Positions 1 through 11,725 of a stretch of 64,000 nt of DNA are shown here, in pieces. The stretch is taken from contig JAKZAN010000002.1 in the NCBI GenBank assembly GCA_023053545.1, positions 7,870,790-7,934,789 of the forward strand. Direction: 5' to 3'. Made by a program: the position numbers and the translations under genes. Each line of letters opens with the position of its first letter. Position 1 is the stretch's first letter. Source of the stretch: Lepidurus packardi (Eukaryota; Arthropoda; Branchiopoda; Notostraca; Triopsidae). The notes under the pieces are model-generated. The model had not been told where the DNA came from. It did no database searches and was given only the letters and a program-made list of their open reading frames with translations.

Positions 1-1550
1 CCGATGAGGGTTTCCCGTATAGAAATATCGTCTTGATCGGGGATGCGTTGGAGTAGATTGCTTTGGAATTGGTTGGTGTTGCGGTCGAAGGTGAGCTCGC
101 TGGTAAAAGTACGAGTCCCTGTCCGCGGACGCGATGGTCGCTCATCCTCATTGTCGTCATCGTTGACGAAAACCGGACGAGAGACCGGGCGGCTAACGGG
201 TCGTTGTTGGGAGTTCTGATTGTTGGACCCAAAACGAGCGACTTCATCATCGAAGTTAAATCGTTGGGAAGGCGTAGCGGGTGTGGTTTGGGCGATGGCG
301 GCGCGGGGAGGGGTATTCAGTCGGTTAGGGGAAGGGGTAGCGCTGCCAAAGAACACTTCTTCTTGGGGTTGTTGATGTTGCTGCTGTTGCTGCTGGGTTT
401 GAGTTCCAGTGTTGGTATTCTGAACGCGGGTCTTCGTTACGACTTTACGGGTAGGAGGGTTGGTGCGTTGGGGGGTTGGATTGACGTTGAATTGTTGGAG
501 AATGGTCGCCTCGTCTTCTTCGAAGCTGCTAGCTTGGGCCGGTACTGGTCGGCGAGCAGGGATGTTGGTATTGACTGGTCGGCGAGCGGGGATGTTCAAA
601 GGACGGTTGTCTTCTTGGTTTTCTTCTTCATCGTTGTTGTGGCGGTTGGGGTCACAAGGGTTGCCAGAGACGTAGGTGAACTCACGACGAACGCCTTCGG
701 GGTCGATGTAACCGTACTTGCCGCGGACGACGCAGTCTACGCCACGAGTTTCCTCTTTGAAGGATCCGTCTTCATTTTCATAACCGAAAGTGAAAGAACC
801 GTCAGCGTTCAAAGTGTTGTAACGACGGATGGTGCCAATCACGTTTCCACTCTTGGTGTCTTCTTCCTCAAGGCTGTCCACATTCGAGGTAGCTACGGGA
901 CGGGCCCGGGTAGTGGTGGGAGCAGGAGTGACTCGTTGCTGGGTAGCCGTGGTACGAGCGTTGGTAGTGGGTCGGCGAGCAGCTGTAGTTATTGCGGCCG
1001 CTGTCACGCGTGGGATGGTGGTTCTGCGTAGAGGAGGCGCAGTTACAGAGGGTACTGGGATAACAATGGGTTCCTCTTCCAAGACGATTTCCTCCTCGAT
1101 AACTTCTTCAAACTCTTCTTGTACTTGGGTAGAAGGTAGAGGAGTCGTGGTGGTGGTTGAAGCGGTGGTAGTAGTGGTAGTTAATGTACGCGATCGGCCA
1201 CGCGGAATTGCTGGGACTACCCTGGAACGAGTTCCTGGCCGTTGCTGGCCTAAAGTGAGATCCACTACCGCTGCTGCTACCAGCAGGATCACCTGTAATA
1301 CAAAGTGATTTCTTTACTTTTCATAGCTAATTACGTCTTTTAAAATAACTACTGGCTCAATGGAATAATTTAGTCAAATTACTTGGGCTTGTAAAAACTT
1401 AAAATATATATCTTTTTTTAAGTTTAGGCTTAAAAATTGATTCTAATACACGATTAATTAATATAGGTTTAGTTTTTAGAATTTTGCACATAAATTCCTA
1501 ATAGTATTTTCTAAAGAGGGAGGTGAACTTACGAGTGTTTTGGGTATCAT
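1..1550 (-). CDS. Secreted cuticle protein with chitin-binding (RR-like) domain, partial
   Basis: Extracellular structural protein of the exoskeleton. Exon 1 is 1533-1550 (six codons from the ATG, then GTAAGT). Exon 2 runs from 1292 to the window edge and stays open, so the C-terminus lies outside. The joined N-terminus MIPKTLVILLVAAAVVDLTL is a signal peptide split by a phase 0 intron, a layout common in arthropod cuticle genes. Residues about 160-217 form a Chitin_bind_4-type domain: DGSFTFGYENEDGSF, then GKYGYIDPEGVRREFTYVSG, then a Cys-Asp-Pro-Asn. A Thr/Pro/Arg-rich linker precedes it. After it come a doubled NIPARRPV motif, a Gln tract (about 370-390) and acidic stretches. About 436 residues are visible. 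Family assignment is firm; the subclass (RR-1 or RR-2) is not decided. Confidence 0.88.
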
Positions 1551-1702
1551 GCTATGTTTTGAAGTTCCGCAAGGCACTTGCAAAGTGTCCGTATCTCTTG
1601 GTAGTTGGTACAGTTGGAGTAATAGGGACCTCGAGTTCCTTGCTATGTTGCACACCTTTGTTCTGAATCTGGTCTGAACACATCGTCTAGCTCCGTTCAG
1701 TG

Positions 1703-1710
1703 CTTATATA
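1703..1710 (-). promoter_or_regulatory. TATA box of the cuticle gene
   Basis: The minus strand reads TATATAAG here, about 150 bp upstream of the cuticle ATG. A TCAGA initiator-like match lies about 32-35 bp downstream, near 1671. A TATA plus initiator promoter fits a strongly and periodically expressed cuticle gene. Confidence 0.6.
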
Positions 1711-3287
1711 GGCACCACGCCCAGCACGTTTTGGGTAACCAGTCGCTCGATTGCAAGCCAAAAAAGCCTTGAGGGGAATTGTATTAAAGCTCTTTTTCGT
1801 TTAGCATCTTTTTTTTTTCGTGCTTTTCTTTTGCTGTATCAGACCATCAGTACGAGTTCCGTCCAACCAAATGACCATCAAACTACTTGTTTTGCTCTGT
1901 TGCAACCTTTAAGAAAAAAAGATCTCTGCCATTTCCTGTATTTCCAAGTCAAACCAAAAGAACCTGATCCGGAACTTCAATTTTCTTTATCCTGATCTAG
2001 CTCCAATTTTCTTTGTGTTAAAAAAATAAATTGTATTAGCTTTTTCTTTGTTTTTGTAGGTAGTACATAGTTTCGTCCAAAAACCTTAAGGACCCCATGA
2101 TGGAATTATGGTTACATTCGCAGGAGAAAAGGAGCCTCTGGTAAATACGGCGTAAAGAAAATACAAGGAAACAAAATTGGTGAATAAATAAGATGTGATA
2201 CTTTCTCCTTTTTTATGGACACTATTTTAGGATGGAATTAGTGCACGCACTTGAAGGACTTATACAGTCCATGTGTCTTAGTTTGGTGGTTTCTGCTGGT
2301 TTCCAGATGTCCACGTAAAGGGAAGAGTAAAGATGAAGCAAGAAGTCGTTCTTGACCTATAAGCGAAAGTTATGCTGTCGTCTCTCTTCCTGTTGCGGTG
2401 ATCCAGAGCTGTTGGTTTGGGTTGTGAGGACCTACCTTAGCCATGGTCCAATTTCCAAGAAGAGTGACCTTCCTTCCGTTGAGTTTGATTTCATTTCTGC
2501 GCTGGAACTTGGACGTTAACACAAACTTAACGCATATGGCACGCCTTGTACTGTCTTCACGAGCTACGTTTCAAGGATACACCTTCTATGTGGACGAGGA
2601 TCGAGGATAGCTTTCATTGGATTCTTTGAGATTGCATTGGGTTCTTTACAGAATTTTAGAAGGTTACCTGTTATTTTGTGACTTAATCAGAATTGGTTTC
2701 TACCTTTATTTAGGTAAACGACGTGGGAAGTTGAAGTGAGAGCGAGTTTTTGTTTGGTTGGGCGGACGACTTTGCTTGTAAAGCAAACTTTCTCCTACCT
2801 TTTTGTAATAGCATAAAAATTGCCGCTCATTTGGATATGGGTATGCCTACAAGGAATGAAGGCAGGCGATTTTGAATCCGTGAAGCCCGTCCCTATGTGT
2901 CCTTGTATTCTTGGTTGGAATAGAGCCTGCAGCGAAATGTTTGAGAGGAAAGAGCGAAAGTGAAAGTTCAACTCACTTCAATTGTGCGTTCAGGTCCCCT
3001 CTATCCTATCCCCCAGGGTGGACGAACTAGATTTGGGGAAATCTACTTTTTTACTGAATGCGTATTACGTCGGAAGTACGATTATGAGACTAACCCACAC
3101 ATATACTACGACTACACGGTTAAGCTTCGTAATTTGTCTTTATTTTAGTTCTCATCTTTCCTGTCAGTATTTTTTTATTTTCTCTGCGATTTCGAATTGA
3201 CTAACAAGTCGCATTCCTGAGTTAGTAATTAGACAATTGAAAGTGGTATCCTTTGTCATTAAAATGTAAAGGTTTGATCAAAGTAAG

Positions 3288-3401
3288 GTAGTTTAAATAT
3301 AGGAACACAGTGTATAAATTTTTTATACATGTTCTTACAGTAACGTAATTTAAATATAGGAACACAGTATATAAATTTTTTATACGTGCTCTTGCTGGTC
3401 G
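3288..3401. repeat. Two-copy 57-bp tandem duplication
   Basis: Units 3288-3344 and 3345-3401 share the core TTTAAATATAGGAACACAG followed by TATAAATTTTTTATAC, with a handful of substitutions. It is AT-rich and non-coding. Confidence 0.85.
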
Positions 3402-5167
3402 TCAGCATTTTGTTTGCTAACACTCGTCGTGGGATTTAAAGTGCATTTCAAACCTCGAAAATTACTGTTCGGCTAGAGCACAGTACTTTTTTTTGTAGAA
3501 AATCAAGAAAAACAGGACTGAGTCCGATTCGGAAATTGTTTACTTTTACTTTCAAAACAGGAGAAAGAACGATTGAAAGGAACTTGTTTTACTCGAAATT
3601 CATTAGGTTTGATAACCCCGGAAGGACTTGTTTACATTCTATGACTTGATATTTTAATCTCGCATATATTTAGTATATTGATACTTCATGTGCCAATTGC
3701 TGTTTATTGATTATAAATTCTAACCGATTAGAAATATATAAGTAGTACAAATCGACACAGTATTAGAATAACAAAAGTAACACTTGATACACTTAATAAT
3801 TAATTAGGCTTAATAGGAAAATTTTCTTATATGGTAGAAAGTGTTTTGCTCAAAAAGGAAGTTATCAAACTGAGATACCGGTGACACTCCAAATATTAGT
3901 CTTTTTTAATTTTCACATTTTGTATTCCTGAAATGTAATTTTTATTTCAATTAGGAACGAAATTGCCTAAGAATAGTATAATTTGTTTTTCCTCTAGAAC
4001 CAATAAAAACTGAAACCTATTTTACTTAAAAACCACAGAAATAATGACTTCCCGAATATAATGATCACTCAATGCGAGATTTTCAATATGCTAATGCTTA
4101 CACGGGTATTTGATTATATTTTTCGGTCGCTATTTTTAAGCAGATTAATTTAATTCAACTTCATTGATTAGGCTTGAAAGTATATATCAGATACGTAAAA
4201 GATGCCCCAGTGTCGTAGCCTTGAGAATCTGCATACAGTTTTGGTTTAGCTTCAAAGTAAGCGTAAGAAAGGCCTTGAAATTACATTGTCTTTTAAAGAA
4301 TTGATAGGCATATATAGTAAATATGTGATTAAGGAATTTTTTGTTATCGTACCTTTGGAGATAACAAATACTTTTTTCTTATCCTAACGTCTTCTTTATT
4401 TCACCATATGCTTTATAGGCTACTCGTATGCTCGCTAAAATGATACACTACACCGAAAACCGCAATGAATTGCACATACATGTACTACTTCAATGCGTAC
4501 ATACTTATCGTAGAGACGTACCGTACATAAATCTCACAACATTATGGGTAAGCAAAACTTTGGAGAGGTTTTGGTACTTAACGGACCTTCTTTCAGCCAA
4601 ATATCCCTTCGCATAATTTGCATATGAGAACAAATTCCCATCTTTCCAATAAAACTTGTAGTTGTATTGATTTGCATAAGCTTTCATAAGAATCAAGTTA
4701 AAGAATCAAGGATCAAGAACCAGGAGAAAGTTTAAAGTAAAACATGTAATTTATTTGAAATAAAACTTGAGGATCTGGAATAAAATTTGAAATAAAACCA
4801 AGCCATGCGATATAAAATAATATTTCTTAATTGACTTAGACGAGTGTTATGCAAATCAATTAAAAAATTATATTATGACTTTAAAATTTATTGCTTGATT
4901 TCGGAAGATTATTCCGAAAAAGATCAAGACGTATGGGCATAATTCCAACTGAGCTTTACAAGTATTTGCTCAAACCCCCCTCCCCCCGACACAGAAGTAC
5001 CCACCCCTGCACGCATAATGTTGAAGTAGGCGGCACTAGCAGTGTTTCCAGGTTTGGCGATTTCCTGCCAAATATGGCGACTTGGAAACATGAATTAGCG
5101 AGAATTTTATGTCGATTATCGGTGGAGGCAAGTTCACTGTCTCTGTGCTTTTCTTAAAATTAAAAAG

Positions 5168-5293
5168 AACTCTTTCTTCACCGAAGAAAACCCTTTATTT
5201 AGGATATCCTTACTTGCTAATTTCCTTTACAACTCTTTCTTCACCGAAGAAAACCCTTTATTTAGGATATCCTTACTTGCTAATTTCCTTTAC
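5168..5293. repeat. Perfect 63-bp tandem duplication
   Basis: Units 5168-5230 and 5231-5293 are identical over 63 bp, so the duplication is recent or a gene-conversion product. No gene is apparent across it; a short ORF reads through only because 63 is a multiple of three. Confidence 0.95.
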
Positions 5294-5422
5294 ATTCTCT
5301 TTTCCAAATCAAAGTAAAATCTGGGTTATAAAGTCGATGGTCAATTCGACCAACTAAAAAATAATGGCTTCCAGCAACAGATGTTGGCAGCATTTACAAC
5401 TGACTCTCTATAAGTAATGTTC

Positions 5423-5564
5423 CGCGTAGCAGCTCTTGGAGGCAGGTCTACAGCAGGAAGATGTTGTTCTAAAGGTAACCGATGTGACACAGGTGAAAGA
5501 AAAGAAGTGCTAAGCGTAGCGTATCAGCTCTTGGAGACAGGTCTACTGTAGGAAGATGTTGTGC
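5423..5564. repeat. Spaced direct repeat of about 50 bp
   Basis: The motif CAGCTCTTGGAGGCAGGTCT with the following AGGAAGATGTTGT block occurs at about 5423-5470 and again, diverged, at about 5514-5564. A unique spacer of about 43 bp separates the copies. Non-coding. Confidence 0.75.
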
Positions 5565-7314
5565 TGGAATCCACTTATACATACTACCATAGCTTTAATT
5601 TTCCTAATTGATCTCACTCAATCCCAATAAACATCCGCTTTCTCAGCCAGCGAAGATTGAACGTAAACTATGAATAGTTAACTGTCATGAAAGCCACGCA
5701 CTTAACCTTGCATTTGGCAGTTAAAAGTAAACAATATCAAAACACTTTTTGCTTGTTTTTCGCTTTGTTAATAGTTCCCTGTGAATGTTTCCAAGTTAAT
5801 CATCTTCAGTCTCCTTCATTTTGCAGTTAGTTCAATTCAAACAGTTTTTGTGAAATCTTTTTTTTTTATCTCGCGTTCTCCATAATCATAATAAGATATT
5901 TACTCCTCTTTTCGAAGAAAACCCATAAAATTTCAAGCACCGGTTTATGAATTTTTATATTTAATCTTATAACTGATTGCCAAGTCTAGTCCCTTTGACT
6001 GAAAATAGAAAAACAGTTATTTAACCTCCTTGAAATTTTCTGCTATGAAATCATGAAATTAGCATATTTGGTATGAACACCAAAACGTGTCCGGACAAGT
6101 TGAAGAGACGAATTCACAAGTTTGTTGCACCGTAAAGCACCCCCGTAAACGCTAGTTGCTTCCAAGCAAGCAGTCAGTGAAGACGTGCATTTTCCAACGA
6201 TGTTATTTAAGCTAGTAGTTAAGCTTTATAACAATGTGTAAAACGTTACGAATTGGATTAAGTTATCTTCGAAACAATTAAAGTGCGCGTTTAAGGTGTT
6301 TGGCAAAGGCAGGTCAGGTCTACACCAGTTAAAATAAAGTGTGGTGTTAAGTGTACAATCTACTTCATCCATGGCTTACATCATCCTTTGCAGTCGACAA
6401 GGTTTGCAACTTTAATCTGCTAAGCTGATACACTGCTACTTGGAGGTAGCTACTTAACCTTATGTGGGATCAAGAGAGCCAGAACTAACAGGTATGCCAG
6501 GAGTTAAAGTGTTGTTGACCGGTTAGGGCTTTGCCGCAACTTTTAATTTCCTGGGCGGAGAAAAGTCTTTGTTGTTGCCACTTATTAGTCTTTAATGGGA
6601 ACAACAAAGCTATTCTGTGGTCAACGGATTTGGATCTGGCTCTTCGTCATCCATTGAACAAATTACTTAAATTATACTTTTTTATTTAGACCGTTGCTTC
6701 CTGTGGGTCCTAGGCGAGCTTTCTTACATTCCGTGGTGTTTTCAAGACTGTCAAAAGAAACAAAAGCCAAAGTCAACTTTTTGAAGTAGGAAGGTTGGCG
6801 AGATCCGAGGTAAGAACATTTTTTCTTTCCCCAAGTCGTTGGTTAAAACATAAAAGTTTAATTTTGAGTAAATTTTCCTTCTCTTTTTCATTCTTCCTAA
6901 CATGGTTCATGAAGAATGTTGAAAATTCAAAATACTATTTTTATTTTTGTTGAATTTCAATGCTAAGATGAAAAATTTTATAGAAGTTTAAAGAGATTCA
7001 GAAAGTGTTTTTGTTTTTGACTAACTTGTTTCCTACTTCACGATTCGTTGCACCAGGACCTTTGGTAACATTGACCGACTAAAGTGGGTGGGAGATCGTG
7101 ACAGGTGGAGGGGGAAGACAATTGGATGTTGCGGCGTTCATACGATGTCCGGAAGTGAAAAAAGGAAGAAGTGAGGTCGGCCAATGCCTGAAACGTGTGC
7201 AACTTGTATATTTTTTGTATTGTCACCGGAAGTCTACAAACGCGAATCTGGACAAGTTTTATCCTTCTCGAAAGTGAAGTGGCTCTTCATCCGTTCTCTG
7301 TTTTCACATTCGCT

Positions 7315-7630
7315 ATGGGGTGCTTTCCTCTACGGATGTGTTTGTGGGCCTTGACACTTATTTGTAAGTTTTAAACATGTGTTATGAATTAATTCCATAT
7401 ATACTGATATATTTTCTCTTTTCTTCCAGTTTTCGGTGGCGAAATGAAGGTGAAGAGAACACGCAGTCCTGTGTCAAGAGGGCCTAACGTCCTAACATCT
7501 AACAAAGTTAATTTTAGTTTAAAGGACTTAGGACCTTCGGGGTGATGTTAGTAACACTTTAAATTTACATTTGTAACTTTTTATTATCGATTGTTTTTCT
7601 TTCAGGCAAGTAAATAGAAGCTTGTTTTAA
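7315..7630 (+). CDS. Candidate small secreted peptide gene (tentative)
   Basis: Exon 1 (7315-7363) encodes a hydrophobic N-terminus, MGCFPLRMCLWALTLI, and ends at a consensus GTAAGT in phase 1. Exon 2 starts at 7430 after a good pyrimidine tract and CAG, and continues in frame with FFGGEMKVKRTRSPV. It reaches a TGA at 7543-7545. Alternatively it splices at 7542 (GG then GTGATG) to a third exon starting at 7606 after TTTTTCTTTCAG, ending at TAA 7628-7630. Either way the product is about 54-60 residues: signal peptide, a KR dibasic site, then a short basic peptide. No family is recognised. The split signal peptide is the main support. A non-coding transcript is the chief alternative. Confidence 0.38.
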
Positions 7631-9708
7631 AGTCAGTCGAAGATCGATCACAAGATTTTGTAGCCATTTCCAAGATCACTTCAAAGGACAGTAAGAAGCA
7701 GATTTACATTTGATGCTTTTTGGATTGTTGAGTTTTCATTTAAGTTTCAATTTTAAGTTTTTTCACTTTTCCCAAGTCACGCTTTTGAAAATGCGAGAAC
7801 ACAGAATAATAAACTACCAAACGCAGTGCCCAATCATGTTGCCCGTTCCTAATATTGCCATGGCCCTCTGTTGGAACTTGCCGCCACACGAACTTGCGTA
7901 GATGACGGAATTAGACCAGCCATTTCGTTTCGGAAAGAAATCCAACTTCACAAGTTCTTCTGTCAAATTGTCCTTGTGTCTGTACTGCCAAGACCATACC
8001 GCAATCAAGATTATACTGATTGGATACTGCAGTTTTAATGCTGGAAGAACTTGTGCAAGATCTGTGACTGCATCGTCTCTTGGTAATATATTGCCATGTG
8101 TTTAAAGGAATTTCAGACCTAATTATTTTCCTTAGGTGTTGTTTAACGTTCGTTGCTTTCTGGTTCGGAATACAACAAAAGAAGTAGACTATTGAATGAC
8201 CCTATAATAAGATTCCTTGCTGCCTTCACATACCAATGGATCTTCTGGCCGTGAATCGGTTTTAATCGTGAATATGTTTATATGCAGTTTCTGCAAATCA
8301 GGCTTCAAGATGATCTTTAATGAATTATTTAAGAAATTTAAAGATTGATTATTAAAGTTTTGTGTTTACATTTCAAGTTTAGCACTTCCAAGTACGGCTG
8401 CTGTACTTCAAGGCAAGATTGGCAAATTTTAAGGGTTCTAGTGTTCAGCATAGTAGCTTTTGAGTTCGACTTTTTGAAGTTCGAGTTCGAATTCTAACCC
8501 TCGTTTTCCCATTTTTTTGCTTCCTTGTAAAAATTGTCCCTCTCAAACATACATTAGCATTACAATTGTCTAAGTCTATTTTTTGTTTTGTCTTCTTAGC
8601 TCCAAAAATTAGCTGTTAAATTACGCAAATGATTTGTTTGGCTCCTGACCCCCTGAATTCCTTATTTGCTATTCTAAAACGTTACCCGCAAAATCTACTT
8701 TCCAAAAAAATGTCCTTTTTGTTGTACGATTTGTAATTTCTAAATACAAGAGAAAATTCGGGAAATTTTGCGAGAATTTTCAAAAAATCCGCTGAAAGGG
8801 GTGCGGCCTCTTAGAAAAGGACGAGTCCTATTGGTTGATTGGATCGAAAAGTGGGCGTGGCTCCTTTTCGAGCTGGGAAAGCGTTTTCAGGGCTTTTCTC
8901 CATAAGGAATAATGCTGTATCAAGGGGGTCCCCTTCAAAAATCGTGAAAAATTGAGAGCCTCGCCCCTTTTCCCTGTTCCCAAATCCCCTGTTCGATTTC
9001 CTATCCCCGATATTCGAGCTCGTGATCCAATTTCGAATATAGGTATAGGAACCTTGCTAGGAAGGCATAAGGTACAGAGACACGAAGCATTTAATATTTC
9101 GTTTTTTTTGACGAAATAAAGTGCTTCGACCGGGATTCGATCCGAGGACCTTACGTTCCCCACGTCTGCATGTTATCCATTCGGTCACACGCTTATATTA
9201 CACATGTATTGAAACTTCTATACGAGCAAAGTAGATAACAAGCTGATTATGGTGTATGTGTAAACATCTATCTTTTTTTCGATTGATAAAGATTATACGG
9301 TTCGCCTATAGCCATACCTTATATTCTCTAGAGGTTTTCAGTATATCGTATTTATTTTTATGTATTTAAAAATGTAATAAAACATCCTTACTTAATTTGG
9401 TTAACGAGTCAAAATCGTAAAAGAAAATAAATACAAGGTTTGCTTTAATTATTTTTATTATAAACTCGCAAATTCAATACAACTTTTCAATGACAACCAA
9501 TGGTCGCTATGGACTGTAAACTTAACTGCCAGTCACGTCCAGTAGTTATGCCTTGAAGACACTGTAAACAGTGGTTTAGCGACTTTAGGTGCGCTTTTTG
9601 CGAGCTAATTTAAGAAACCTGGCAACAGTGGGCCCTATTTCTAAGTAAACAAACAATGCAAAACACACTCTATTTAGACCGTTGAGCAAGTATTTAGGTA
9701 TAATTCTA
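7631..9708. other. Intergenic stretch with a tRNA-like repeat
   Basis: About 2.1 kb without a convincing gene. It contains short unsupported ORFs and the tRNA-like repeat near 9121-9196 described separately. The last 100 bp are presumably the promoter of the downstream membrane-protein gene; no clear TATA box is seen. Confidence 0.45.
9121..9196 (-). repeat. tRNA-like sequence, probable tRNA-derived SINE head
   Basis: On the minus strand the segment has an A-box-like TGACCGAATGG and a B-box-like GGATCGAATCC at tRNA-like spacing, i.e. a degenerate RNA polymerase III promoter. The acceptor stem does not pair properly and no clean anticodon arm folds, so it is not called a functional tRNA. Downstream on the minus strand come a T-rich then A-rich stretch and a body of about 250 bp that may belong to the same element. 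The element's ends are uncertain. Confidence 0.45.
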
Positions 9709-11069
9709 ATGTCGGCTTTATCTCGACAAATTTGCCTTGCCATCCTTAAAATGCGCACAAGATCGATGATGGCTTTAACAATGGGTTTTTTGGCTGGTCT
9801 GGTGGTAATCTGCATTGTAGTAGAATACAATGAACCCGCGTCAATTCATACACTCGTTACAGAAACCCACAAACAAATTACCAATCTCAAGGCTCTCAAG
9901 GTAAAGCAGGATTCTAACCGTCTCCAGGTCAGTACAACTTTTATCTTCCCTCTTCTATGTGACAGCACAACCTTATGGTCAAAGAGGAGAAAAGACCCAA
10001 ATTTGAAGATAGCAAAGAAATGTTCGAGTCACTAGGCTTTTCCACGAGTCCTATACTATACCCTTCGCACACATGGACGAACGTCACATCCCCCATCATT
10101 GTGTCTACTGTAAGTATAAATTCCTTATTATACATTCATACAAACGGCCTTAGCTAAATCAAGTACCTTTTCTTTGCAGGTAACCACAGCCCAAGTTGCT
10201 TACATCACCGCTTTTCTCAAGAACATCCTAACGTTCTTGCCTGGGCGCAACGTTTTCCTCTACCCAATTGGATTAGGGAGCTATGACCGTCATATCGTAA
10301 TATAGATCTCCCCATGTTCTATTAGAACTAAATAAAATTTGTATTTCAGGTCGAGGAGCAATGCAATACTTCGCTATGCTCCATATGTGACATAGATTGG
10401 AGTACATTTCCTCCACACGTGTCAGAATTTGACAGTCTAGCCTATCGTCCCATCGTAATCCAAGTAAGTAGTTAAGATGTCTCTTAAGGTACTCACAACT
10501 ATCCAAAACTAACCTTCCTTTCTTGCTGCCTTAACAAGGACGCCTTAAACAAAGTCGGTGCTGCTTTATGGCTTCCTCTAACGCTGCGGCTAACCAGCAA
10601 TGATGTCGTGGACTGGGAACGCAAGGCTCAAAACACCAGCCACGTTCTAGCCTGGCCATCAGAGCACCCCACTACTGCCCTAACGCACCCTAAAATGTTC
10701 CCTTATTTCAATACCGAACCTGAAAATTTCTTCTTCCTTACCATGCTTACTCTAGAAGACGGCCCACTACTCCTCTACAACACAGCTCGCATCCACACGG
10801 ACGTCATGAAACCCTGGCTCCAATGCGTCCTGACTCCCAATTGCCTCAGTCCGTTAGGAGCTCAAAACTCGGGCTGCGAATTCGACAAACGACCGCGGTA
10901 CCGCTACTCCCGCTGCCACAAAAACGATGAAGCTCCCCTCGCTGTCTCCCTAGGCTTAGCCTACGACTTCAACGAAAGTCACTACTTGTCCTGGTCCTCC
11001 AACCAATGGTTTACCAAAGCCAATCTGGACGAAACTACCGTTTTCGCCAACGAAACGCAGATGCCCTGA
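9709..11069 (+). CDS. Type II membrane protein, DUF1647-like (glycosyltransferase-like)
   Basis: Five exons: 9709-9927, 9966-10109, 10180-10296, 10350-10463 and 10539-11069, all joined in phase 0, giving about 374 residues. The ATG at 9709 is the first in frame. A short cytoplasmic basic segment precedes one membrane helix (MMALTMGFLAGLVVICIVV), so the bulk is lumenal, with several N-glycosylation sites. The pattern AYITAFLKNILTFLPGRNVF, then IGLGSYDRH, FPPHV, AYRPIVIQDAL and GAALWLP is that of the metazoan DUF1647 family, thought to resemble nucleotide-sugar transferases. Cys pairs in PWLQCVLTPNC and the CHKNDEAPLAV segment also fit. In the relatives I recall, the Asp after the LW hydrophobic strand is a likely metal ligand; here the segment reads ALWLP, so catalysis is uncertain. 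Family assignment is from pattern memory. Confidence 0.72.
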
Positions 11070-11416
11070 AGCAAAAAAAGAAGAGGGGGGTGGGGGGGAA
11101 TTCACGTTTGGGCCTTATTACTATTATTATTAATACTTGTTGATTTTACTATCGTCCCCCTTTCCCCGGAACGTGAGGATAAAACACGCTAGTCTTTGAT
11201 CTCACACTCACCAGTCAGGCAGACGAAATACATGCAAAATACGTTAAAATTTAACATTCGTTGCGCAGGCGTGCACTTTCCAGGTCAGAAGAGTTCCACG
11301 TTCTGCTCCAAGACCTATTCACAGTCGTCACTCACTGGTAGAAAGAAGTCGACGAGAAAATTCTAAAACCCAGACTAATTTGACTAAAACAGTAATAAAA
11401 ATAATAATAATTAGAA
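11070..11416. other. Short intergenic gap
   Basis: A G-rich run (11081-11098) follows the upstream stop codon. The rest is presumably a 3' UTR and the promoter or 5' UTR of the small membrane-protein gene. No other feature is seen. Confidence 0.4.
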
Positions 11417-11725
11417 ATGGCTCCAGTTAACCGGACTACCCAGGCGGTAAATGGCACTTTGGACTGGGTTTTGTGTTGGGACAGTTTCAACAATGTGACG
11501 AGCTTGAATGACAGCAGTGTTGAAAATTGCACTGGTAATTACGAAGTGTTTCTAGATGACGAAAACGGAGACAGCGAATGGACAGTGCAAATGCAGCGCC
11601 TACACGAGTTCCATATTATCAAAGCTATTGTTTTAGCCGGCGTTATAATCATCGTCTTGTTGTCCACCTGCAAAATGACGTTCCATCTGTTCGTCCAATA
11701 CGCCGACAAACAAGAGAAGCCCTGA
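11417..11725 (+). CDS. Small single-pass membrane protein, unrecognised
   Basis: One exon of 102 codons with a strong start context (GAAATGG). The N-terminal half carries five NXS/T sequons (NRT, NGT, NVT, NDS, NCT) and two cysteines and is acidic. One membrane helix follows at about residues 69-90 (AIVLAGVIIIVLLSTC), then a short basic tail ending DKQEKP. With no signal peptide and the sequons before the helix, an N-outside (type III) topology is likely. It lies 347 bp downstream of the DUF1647-like gene on the same strand but has its own start. No family is recognised. The sequon density and clear helix favour a real gene over a chance ORF. Confidence 0.55.
   Translation: MAPVNRTTQAVNGTLDWVLCWDSFNNVTSLNDSSVENCTGNYEVFLDDENGDSEWTVQMQRLHEFHIIKAIVLAGVIIIVLLSTCKMTFHLFVQYADKQEKP

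Larger units (their letters stand above)
1751..7314. other. Non-coding intergenic stretch
   Basis: About 5.6 kb, AT-rich, with only short ORFs lacking recognisable domains. It holds the tandem duplications listed separately (3288-3401, 5168-5293, 5423-5564). The part next to 1.7 kb is presumably upstream regulatory DNA of the cuticle gene. I see no RNA gene or convincing exon in it. Confidence 0.5.

Noticed and set aside
63-1031. 322-codon plus-strand ORF
   Set aside because: It is antisense to the cuticle exon; the minus strand has a signal peptide, a chitin-binding domain and a TATA box, and the plus reading is an artefact of biased codon use.
8828-9163. 111-codon minus-strand ORF
   Set aside because: It runs through the tRNA-like repeat (its start covers the B-box region) and shows no protein family, so it is repeat-derived.
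9121-9196. Functional tRNA gene
   Set aside because: Box A and B look right, but the acceptor stem does not pair and no proper anticodon arm forms.
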